From Rotaria sordida (lineage: Eukaryota > Rotifera > Eurotatoria > Philodinida > Philodinidae), in assembly GCA_905250125.1 (NCBI GenBank), contig CAJNOL010001405.1, positions 1-64,000 on the forward strand: a stretch of 64,000 bases of DNA, written 5' to 3'. Positions within the stretch are counted from its first letter, which is position 1; every line of letters starts with the position of its first letter. Both the position numbers and the translations under genes were made by a program. Below the pieces are notes generated by a model. The model did no database searches, was not told the origin of the DNA, and saw only the letters and a list, made by a program, of their open reading frames with translations. Below, piece by piece: positions 48,566 through 56,813 of the stretch.

Positions 48566-48842
48566 AGCGTTAATATTCATATAACAATAATGTGAGTGGA
48601 GCAAATTTTATTCACATCATAATTAAATTCACGTACTTTTAGATAAAATTTTCTTTTTTCGACGTTTCAAACTACTAAGTGTTCATTGTCAAGAATCACA
48701 ATCATGTACTGTATATGAATGACAAGTACGACCTGAACCTGAATTTGATCTTGAAGAAAATTTATCTAAAAATACGTCCAATTAATTGTGATTGAATAAA
48801 ATTTTGCCTCACTCCCATTGTTATTATATAAATATTAACGCT
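48566..48842. mobile_element. MITE, 277 bp with ~88-bp inverted repeats
   Basis: Begins agcgttaatattcatataac and ends ...atataaatattaacgct; the arms (48566-48655 and 48753-48842) match along most of their length, including 'aaattttatt' and 'ttagataaa.ttttctt'. The centre is ~100 bp. No coding capacity. Lies inside the composite foldback, next to its inner inverted repeat. Confidence 0.8.
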
Positions 48843-48889
48843 CTCCCAATGTCTGTCTGTGACAGATCAAAGATTAAAGGTCAACAAGG

Positions 48890-49430
48890 GCTATTCTAGG
48901 TTCTAAAGAGTTATCCTACAAGGGTACTCATGGGTCCTCAAGGGCTATCCTATAGATTACTCATAGGTCATCCAGAGCTATTCTATGAGGGTACTCAATA
49001 GCCTATGAGTACCCCTATATAATAGGACTTGAGGACTTAAAAGTACCGCTATATAATAGCCCTTAAGGACCTGAGGGTATCGCCAAAATATGGGACTTGA
49101 CGACCTAAGGATACCTCAAAATATACCCTTTGAGGACCTAAGGGTACCTCTAAAATATAGGACTTGAGGTCATAAGGTGCCTTCAAAATATGGGGCCTGA
49201 AGACCTAAGGGTACGTCCAGAATATAGTCTTTGGGGACCTAAGGGTACCTCCAAAATATAGGACCTGAGGATCTAAGGGCATCTCGAAAATGTAGGACTT
49301 GAGATCCTGAGGTGTCTCCAAAATATAGTCCTTGAGGACTTAAGAGTACCTCCAGAATATAGCTTTTAGGGACCTAAGGGCACCTCCAAAATATAGCCTT
49401 TAAGGATTTAAGGGTACAGCCAGCGAAACA
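48890..49430. repeat. ~34-bp minisatellite, inverted right arm
   Basis: Units of 'ggacttgaggacctaagggt' plus 'acctccaaaatata'. Mirror of the left arm, with the same orientation flip near 48993. About 15 units. Confidence 0.8.
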
Positions 49431-49898
49431 TTCGTATTCGCGATCCGTACAATCCTGCGGGCCGTCAATCCACTGTTTTCCTCTTTGCTCTCCTTCCATA
49501 CATTTATCTCAATTTTGAAATTTTTAACGAAAATTAACTTTGTTCTTAGGAGGAGAGGCTTTAACCTCATGAGTTCTATCATCTAGATTTTCTATTTTCA
49601 TCATTCAATCAAATTTTATCTCCTTAGTTCTACATATATTCTGTGGCCTGTAATCGTACCGTCCATATCGTATGTATCGCCACCGTATCGTGTGTATCGT
49701 ACGTATCACCACCGTATCTCCGATACACGGCATCCGCTTTTTCCCCCTCGGACATACTCTTAGTTTCTCAAGTTCTACTATAGGGGAATACCCTTGAGCC
49801 CTCAAGTCTTACTATAAGAGGATACCCTTGGATTCTCATGCTCTACTATAGAGGGATGCCCTTGGGGCCTCAAGTCCCATAATACAGGGGTACGCAGC

Positions 49899-50527
49899 AT
49901 CATCTAGGATGCTAGGGGGAAAACTGGGATACTAAAGCTGATTGGTTGATAATCGACCAATCAGATGCGAAGAAGCTTCTTCTTCGCTATTGTAAGGACA
50001 AAACCTACTCGTGTTCGGGTCAAGTGAAAGAGAATCCCAGATGATCCTAAGATCGGCCCGAACAATCGTATGTTTTGTCCGAATAATAGAGGAAAAAACC
50101 GCACTACAATCTGATTGGTTAGCAATCGACCAATCAAAATCGAGGAAGCTGTTTATTCGCTATTGTAAAGACAGAACCTACTCATGCTCGGGTCAAGTGA
50201 AGCAGGAACCTCGATAACCGGAAGATCAGCCTGAATAATCCTATGTTTTGGGCTTACAATAGCTGGGAAACAGCTTCCCCGAATCTGATTGGTCGATTAT
50301 CAACTAATCAGATTTTAGTGCGGTTTTTTCCTCTATTGTAAGGAAAAATCGTTGTCATGTTCGGGCGAATATTAGGGTTATCTGGGGTTCTCTTTCACTT
50401 GACTTGAACATGACAATATTTTGTCTTTACAATAGCGAAGAAACCGCTTCATCGCTTCTGATTGGTCGATTATCAATCAATCAGCTTTAGTATCCCACTT
50501 TTCTCTCTAGCATTCTAGATGATGCTA
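49899..50527. mobile_element. Palindromic element (629 bp) of three fold-back modules
   Basis: The ends agcatcatctaggatgctag and the complement ...ctagcattctagatgatgct are followed by matching 'ctgggatactaaagctgatt' blocks. Inside, ~27-bp near-palindromes (ctgattggt.gat.atc.acc, aatcag) recur at about 49941, 50120, 50281 and 50457, dividing it into three modules that each carry 'cgctattgtaa.gacaaaacc', 'gttcgggtcaagtga' or their complements. No coding frame. Resembles a foldback or Polinton-unrelated palindromic MITE. Confidence 0.7.
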
Positions 50528-50699
50528 CATACCTCTGTATTGGAGGACTTGATGGCCTGAGGGTATCCCCCTATAGTAAGACTTGAAGGCCCAAGGGTAT
50601 CTCCCTATATCAGAACTTGACGGTCCAAGGGTATCCCCTATAGTAGGACTTGAGAACCCATGGATACCACTACGAACCCGGGATTCCCGAAACCCAGGA

Positions 50700-51510
50700 A
50701 GTTAGGGCTCGGTGCATACCTAACCCACGCCCACCACTTCATGCACATCCACGCATATACATTGGGTAATACAAACCCAAACACCCAGAATTACACCCTG
50801 AATCGTACCAATACTACATTAATGCCAACACCGTTGGTCACACTGAAGTCCGCATTTATTCACACCCACACACCCAGTCACACTCATTCTTCCACCCAAG
50901 CCCACACAGTTGCTCATCAACAGTCAAACTCACATCCACCCACGCCCTTAATCACTGCAAAACCCAGAGCCACACACTCACAGCCACAAAGCTCACAACT
51001 AACACCTTGTCCACCCCCACGCCCACACCTTGCACTATGGGCACACACTCTTAAACACCTAAGATTATACGCAGAGCTACATCCAGGACCATAACAAGGC
51101 CAACACCATTGCTCTCACTGACGTCCACATTTCTTCATACCCACATACTCACTCACACTCACAGTCATCCGCACATCGAAACCCACATAGATTGCGATCA
51201 ACAGTGCAGCCAACTCCCATCCACAATCTTAAGCGAATCCCACACACATAAACTCACTTACTGCACACCTCAGACAAGCACCTTTACCTACTTCATGACC
51301 CACAAACACTACCTCACCCACATTCATGGCTACACGTAGGACCTTACGCACACTCTCTCATGCACCCAGGATTACATTCGCGATTACTTCTCGGACCATA
51401 GCCTGGATTATACTCAGCACCACATCCACGATCACATCAAGACCGATACCGTTGCTCACACCCGCACGCCCAGTCGCACTCATCCACACCCACACCCGCT
51501 TCTAATCTTT
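50700..51510. repeat. C/A-rich ~285-bp degenerate tandem repeat, ~2.7 units
   Basis: 'gccaacaccgttggtcacac' (50824) recurs as 'gccaacaccattgctctcac' (51099) and 'gaccgataccgttgctcaca' (51441), each followed by 'cgtccacattt.ttcatacc'-like and ACCCACA-rich text and by 'cacagttgctcatcaacag' / 'catagattgcgatcaacag'. The long open frames here (HTHTPSH-type) are products of the repeat, not genes. C-rich strand is the plus strand throughout, telomere-like in composition. Confidence 0.7.
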
Positions 51511-51677
51511 TTTAGCAACAAATTCAAAAGAATATCACTAAGAGTACTTTTAATGTTAAAAAAATTCTCCATGATGATCGTTCAAACATGTGATGTTAAC
51601 GTTATAGATATATAAACTAACGATCATTAGTTTTCTTTTACTTGAAGAATTAATTTGTACTTTATCGATTCCGTATA

Positions 51678-51772
51678 ATGGCAACTAGAAATGGAGCTGA
51701 CAATTTATTCAAACATGTTGATACAAATCAATATGAAAAGTATGAATTTAGAATTTAAATCAAATGATTAAT

Positions 51773-51818
<46 letters not shown>

Positions 51819-52895
51819 TTAGGATTGATAGAAATGAATTTCGTCATTCGTTTTCAAATACTGAAGGATTGAATAATTCATCATATGACTCAACAGCTAG
51901 AAGACTCTATCGTAATGATTATACTACTAATCAATTTGATCGATACAACTATAATGGTAGTGATTACGATGCTTCAAAACGTACGGCTGATAAATATATT
52001 TCATATGGAAGTACACTAGCACCTCCTGAGTGGGCTAATGCTACGGTGATTGACACATATAGTACGGAAGAAACGAATGAATATCTTAGAAAATTAGGTG
52101 ATAATGTTTTTATCGATCCTAATCCGCAAATTATTCGACGAACACTACCTGAAGAACCAGTAGCACTAGAACAACGGGTTTTTATCCAATATCTTCAACC
52201 ATCATCTGTTCGAGAATCAGGAGTAATTAGACAAGTTATTTACAAATTCAATCTTACTAATCTTTGTATGATTTTAGCCATTCGTCACTAAAGAACGTCC
52301 ACGATAATCATCGCCATCTCCACTAATTTTTATAGACAAACATGCACCACGTCCTCCTGCACTACCTCCACTTATCTTATGTGAATGGCCACAAACACTT
52401 CTAACACATGTTCTGAGTGAAACGAGTTTTAAAAAAAGGATTTATATTACATAGATTAGATAGATTAATGTATTTTACAGTTACTCGTTGCTTATCTCCT
52501 ATTCATGTTCCACTACGATCAGTTTTCACCGAACATTTTTCACCTTTTCGCGAAAATCTACATCAAAGAACTGTCTTCATTTTTCTTTTTGATTTTTTTG
52601 ATTCTAGATTATTGTTGTTTGCCATTTAGGCGATATTAGTATTAAACGATGGATTTCATTTGGGCCTCAATCTGAACGTCGTATAATAGTTGAACAAACT
52701 TCTCTTGTTATTGATTATCAATGACCGTATCATAATATTGTTGTTTACTACGCTGTTCAAAAATCTCTAACTCGATAATTTGAAAAATTTGTTGTCAGCC
52801 AAAAAAATTCTGACACTTATATAGCTCGTTATAAGTCACGACTTGAGAATATCTACACTCTCAGTCGCACCCAGTCTTCCAGCCCCACCTAAATC
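51678..52895 (+). pseudogene. Decayed gene of a proline-rich 'RERPP' family
   Basis: Exon 1 51678-51739 (MATRNGADNLFKHVDTNQYE), 83-bp intron containing the (TA)n tract, exon 2 from 51823 in matching phase (KIDRNEFRHSF... ). Exon 2 is Asp/Tyr/Asn-rich, then reaches 'ALEQRVFIQYLQPSSV', the start of a Pro-rich repeat region. After about 52230 the frame is lost; the expected text resumes one frame off as FVTKERPR, stop, SSPSPLIFIDKHAPRPPALP. From 52630, after a 'tttgccatttag' acceptor, 'GDISIKRWISFGPQSERR' and 'IIVEQTSLVIDYQ' continue the family's C-terminal domain (RWIxxGPxxxRR...), with two more stops. I recognise this family from rotifers and nematodes but know no function. Frameshift plus at least three stops make it a pseudogene. 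Confidence 0.65.
51777..51813. repeat. (TA)n microsatellite inside an intron
   Basis: About 18 TA dinucleotides, lying between the donor GTATGA (51740) and acceptor atttag (51822). The YIYIYI peptide readable here is intronic. Confidence 0.85.
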
Positions 52896-53113
52896 AACAA
52901 CCATCTCCTCAATTGTTATGCGAAAGTATTCCCTTGTCAGTAGACATTTATTATCTTATTAAAAATAATAATAATAATTCATTCAACAATTTCAAAATAC
53001 CTATTGATCATACGATAGAAATAACCCTTAAACTAATGATTTTATTAATCAAATTGACGAATAACTCCTTAGAATATTTTAATCCAATTGAATCGATACT
53101 GTCTTCATAATAA

Positions 53114-53199
53114 AGGTGTGGGTGCGGGGTGTGGGTGCGGGGTGTGAGTGTGGAGCGTGGGTGTACAACTAGTCTTCATGCACATCCACACCACACACG
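53114..53199. repeat. Telomere-like G/C inverted repeat 11
   Basis: Long G-rich arm (aggtgtgggtgcggggtgtg, ggtgcggggtgtgagtgtgg), short C-rich arm (cacatccacaccacacacg). Confidence 0.75.
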
Positions 53200-53310
53200 A
53201 AAATTCATTGCGTATATAGAACAAAAGGAACAATGAAAATGAATAGTTGATCAGTCACATATAAAAGAATATTGCACTTTTCTATTTACACACAATTGTA
53301 AGATGACGAT

Positions 53311-53478
53311 ATGTCTACTGAAACACTACCCAAGATCATCGAAGTAATGGAGATGGTCAGACGATTGCATCCTCTAGTTGCCACTCAACAATCACAACTT
53401 CATTTTCTTATCTCTCAGTTGGATTCGCAGCTTACTCAACTCTTCATTGGGGTGAATACTAACATGAAATGTACGTAG
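53311..53478 (+). CDS. Short helical ORF or first exon
   Basis: 55 codons: MSTETLPKIIEVMEMVRR, LHPLVATQQSQLHFLISQL, DSQLTQLFIGVNTNMK, CT, stop. The text is strongly protein-like with heptad-type hydrophobics, suggesting a short coiled coil. It reaches 'aaat|gtacgtag', so it may end at a GT donor rather than the TAG. No later exon was found before 53700. No family recognised. Confidence 0.4.
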   Translation: MSTETLPKIIEVMEMVRRLHPLVATQQSQLHFLISQLDSQLTQLFIGVNTNMKCT

Positions 53479-54105
53479 TCATCAATCAATTATATTATAC
53501 GTGCACTATATACGTATAAAAGATCAGTTAATGCAAAACCTCCATATAGTGAACACTTTTTTAAGAGTCCCATTGGTGTTCACTATAGAGAAGTTTTACT
53601 GTATTTTTAAATTATTTTTTGCATATTTTTCTAGTCGAAATTATCATTTGTATCATATTTTAAATCATCATTTCATTGCATAAAAGTCATTGTATTTTTT
53701 TGTAGAGAACTTCACGTAAAATATTTTGGTAAAAAGTTATTCCTCGATTGACCCTATGAAAGAGAAATAAAATAAAAATAGCAAGAGTACTATTCTTTTT
53801 GCGCTACTCAATAGAACTGATAGCAATAATGTGTCAAAAACTTATCTCACCCAATTACCATTAGAATAAACATCATACCACACATCTCTTACAATTCGAG
53901 ACCTGTCATCAATAGTATCTTTCATACTTATTTTTTCACACATACATGTCACCAATATCTATATTATAGTGTTGACAAAATTACCTTCGAATATCAAGAT
54001 AATTGTTGTTTTATGAAACAGACAAAGTCTGAATCTTATCCATCATATTTTCTCTCTCCATCATGGCACACAATATACCGTTTTTCTATTTTAGATCAAA
54101 CCAAA
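53479..54105. other. Intergenic region
   Basis: AT-rich, no gene supported. Ends with 'tttttctattttag', an acceptor-like site 13 nt before the next start codon. Confidence 0.4.
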
Positions 54106-54768
54106 ATGCGTGTTGGTTTTCTTCTCTGCGTGATCATTCTTTGCTGTCTTTCGGCTGATTCTATCAGTCAGAAGAGTTCCAGCAAAAAAGCTCCAGTGAA
54201 TAAAAAGATTGAACAAGACTTACGTCAATTAAAAAATCATTTTAATCAATTTTTGACGAATCTGTCACCGTTCGCAAAGAAAACTATCAGTTTGTATTGC
54301 AATGCCACAAGAGATTGTTGTACCTCCGCCAAGACAAAAGTATATATGGCGAAAAAGATAATAAATAATACGAATGACTGCTTGGAAAGCAAATCCGTGG
54401 CTTCCATTTGTACACCCGCGAAGCGTCTTCAAGAGTTTACGTCACCTGATTCATTTTTAACAGTGTTACAAATGCTCGAAATGTATGCAAAGTTGTAGAA
54501 TGTATTTGTAGGTGCCGAAATTGTGGCCGCTCTTAATTTCACAGAAACCCAAGAAACACGTTTCTGTCCTGAGAATGTTAATTACGACGAGAACGATGAA
54601 TTTTTGATGGTTTGTGACTGGCAGATGACCAAGACGATGATGGATCCTGTCACAACATGCCAACGAAAAGTTCTTCAGGGTCTGCGTACTAACAAAACTC
54701 AATATGCAAAATATTTGAAGATGTATAATCTAATGACCGATCGACTGATTAGTGCGAAAGCAAAATAA
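54106..54768 (+). CDS. Secreted Cys-containing protein with in-frame TAG
   Basis: From Met 54106 (MRVGFLLCVIILCCLSADS, a clear signal peptide) the frame is open to TAG at 54496-54498, giving 130 residues, then stays open in the same frame for another 90 codons to TAA at 54766-54768. The second part is as protein-like as the first: 'TETQETRFCPENVNYDEND', 'FLMVCDWQMTKTMMD', 'TTCQRKVLQGLRTNKTQYAK'. Cys positions continue through (CNATRDCC, NDCLESKSVASIC, FCPEN, VCDWQ, TTCQ), indicating one domain of ~220 residues with Cys spacing like a helical secreted protein. The TAG is thus a premature stop (recent pseudogene or allele), a readthrough site, or a base error. Start chosen by signal peptide; an upstream in-frame Met at 54013 would place non-signal sequence first. 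Family not recognised. Confidence 0.65.
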
Positions 54769-56496
54769 TCCAACTTTTTTTTGTCTCGTCTTGCTATTTG
54801 CACCCAGTGATCCTGGATTTTTTGTTTTGTAATTCCTAGATGAAAATGATATGATCTCAAAAAATGATATTTTGATTCGTATGAACACTTGTTTTTCTTT
54901 GTAAAGTAGAAGAAGTTAGATTGAATTTAACCTAGAATCTCCTGCTGAAAAGATTTTTCCTCGAATAAATATTAGAATGAAAGAAAATATTGAAATAAAC
55001 AATAGATGAAAATAATGATTGTGCTACGAAAGGAGAACATATGCAATTTTTCGATTTTACTCTACTCTCATACCAAATGTATTTATTTCGAAATATTCAT
55101 GGAATAAGTAATAAAGAAAATTTTTCTTTTGTCATATCGAAAATAAATGAGAAGAAGATCAAAGTAGATTTCTTCATTGATAAATTGAGCAATTATCAGT
55201 GACTACGTGTTTGAAATACGACTTCGATTCAATTCGATTAGAGATCGTTTTTTGTCTCTCTTTGAGGAATCGGATCTAAATAGATTTAATTAGATCTAAT
55301 GATAATTCTCATCGATATCTAATCTGGAAAAATGTTGATTTATTTTAAATTTGATCTTTGCATCACGTTTACGTTCATTAAAGAAAACTCTTCACCATCA
55401 TCATCAGCAGTGACATTTCACGATGCTCATATTCTCTTCTTTAGTCCATTGAGATTCGATATTGCTGATAAAATGATTGAACACAGCAGCTAAATCAATT
55501 CGCATGTATCTTTAAATATTTATATTCAGATGTGATTTTGATTCAAATCAATCATTCTTTTATCGATGAATTCACAAGTTATGAACGAGATTGAACTGTA
55601 GTCGGAAGTCATATTCGACGTTTACTGGGTTTGAGTGAGTGATAAATCTTCATCTACATCCACACTCTGATAATGTAACTTCGATAGAGTTCTTCATTTG
55701 CATTTCATTCTTGATCAAGCATTTTATAAGTATTTTTTTGAGTTTCACTGATGTTAAATACAACTCAAAAGAACTGAATGATGATTGGAGCTCGATTGTT
55801 AAAATAAAATGACAAAGAGAAATATAAAGCTGTAGGTGTAGATATGAAGATGGAGTATCGAAGTATGAGTGTGCCTGCCATCCACACCTCCAATTTTCTT
55901 CCTTGTTAGCTTTTGGAAAGATTTCTAAATATTAATTTTATATTTAGTCACACAAATCAGTTGACTATAAAATGGTATCTATATCAAATAACCTCTTTGT
56001 GTAACATCAAAACATTAATAAAAAATTCTTCATGTTTAGTTAAGATATTCGACAAACCTGAATGGTTAGTATCCATGTTAAAGTCTTATCATCCATGTCC
56101 ATATCCGAGAGTGACACTCTCAGCGACCAATATTGAATTTCGAGATCTAACCGAATCGAAAATCGATGCGTCAAGCCATGACATCTATTGTAGAGAAAAT
56201 TAGAAATTGTTTTTATCAAAAATTATGTTTGACAGATTAGTATAATTATGAAAGTATTTATTGAAAGAGACTTTGTATTTTTGAACAACTTCAAAAAAAA
56301 AGAAGTTCTTGAAAAAAGTGACTGGTTGACTTTTTTGTCGAATTATTCGAATATGCTCATGACTCAAACTTCAATATTTGTATTTAAGATGCTGTGTATA
56401 TCAAATTTTCGTCTAGCAACAGTTAACATTCATTCTTTTTTTGATTCTAATTGACAGTTGAATGTTCATCGATTAGCTCAACTATTGCAATGTCTG
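54769..56496. other. Intergenic region
   Basis: No convincing gene. AATAAA-like signal at about 54964 may serve the preceding gene. A degraded telomere-like hairpin lies at 55831-55891. An open frame at 55913-56203 has no domain. Confidence 0.4.
55831..55891. repeat. Degenerate telomere-like inverted repeat 12
   Basis: tgtaggtgtagatatgaaga with tggag on the left; gccatccacacctcc on the right. Eroded copy. Confidence 0.4.
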
Positions 56497-56588
56497 AGGT
56501 GTGGGTGTGGATGTGAATGTAAAAGCAGAGTAGATCAACAACCACACCCACATCCACACTTCGCATACACGCAACACACTCACACCCA
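56497..56588. repeat. Telomere-like G/C inverted repeat 13
   Basis: gaggtgtgggtgtggatgtg pairs with cacacccacatccacactt; a further C-rich segment (gcaacacactcacaccc) follows. Lies 3' of the ART-TPR gene. Confidence 0.8.
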
Positions 56589-56787
56589 GCAATGTGGCAC
56601 TGGGGAAGGTCTCTACGTGTCGTTGGTTCCTACCTGTTGATACGAAATACCTTCGGCCGTTGTCCTACCAGTCCGCCGTAGTCCGCTCTGTGGCACCTAT
56701 GGCATGACAAGGGATCTATCTCTTATCACGCGCACGCGTAAGCCAAAATTAGCAGAGAAAAACGAAATAAATAGCACTGCGAATAAA

Positions 56788-56793
56788 TTTATT
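56788..56793 (-). terminator. Polyadenylation signal AATAAA (minus)
   Basis: AATAAA on the minus strand about 20 bp past the ART-TPR stop codon, a very short 3'UTR. Confidence 0.55.
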
Positions 56794-56813
56794 GAGCAAG
56801 CAAAAACAATCGT

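Larger units (their letters stand above)
44962..50682. mobile_element. Composite foldback structure, ~5.7 kb
   Basis: The outer ends are inverted copies: ccggttcgtagtggtaccc / atgggtcctcaagtcc at 44962-44998 and its complement at about 50647-50682. Inside are four blocks of a ~34-bp minisatellite in alternating orientation: 44980-45540 (right-pointing), 48890-49430 (inverted), 49745-49895 (right-pointing), 50530-50680 (inverted). The first pair continues inward as a non-repetitive inverted repeat (tgttgacctttaacctttga... cagacagacattg at 45538-45580, complement at 48849-48890), then encloses about 3.3 kb. The second pair encloses a palindrome (49899-50527). No transposase frame is visible. 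Foldback elements with minisatellite arms are the closest known type; the whole could also be a foldback inserted in another. Confidence 0.65.

Noticed and set aside
50660-51339. Two long plus-strand ORFs (144 and 76 residues) rich in His, Thr and Pro
   Set aside because: They translate a degenerate C/A-rich tandem repeat; all three plus frames stay open for the same reason and no domain is present.
51764-51830. YIYIYIYI N-terminus of an open frame
   Set aside because: The (TA)n lies between a donor and an acceptor in matching phase with an upstream ATG exon, so it is intronic.
55913-56203. 96-residue plus-strand ORF
   Set aside because: No ATG at the start, no domain, composition as expected of AT-rich noncoding DNA.
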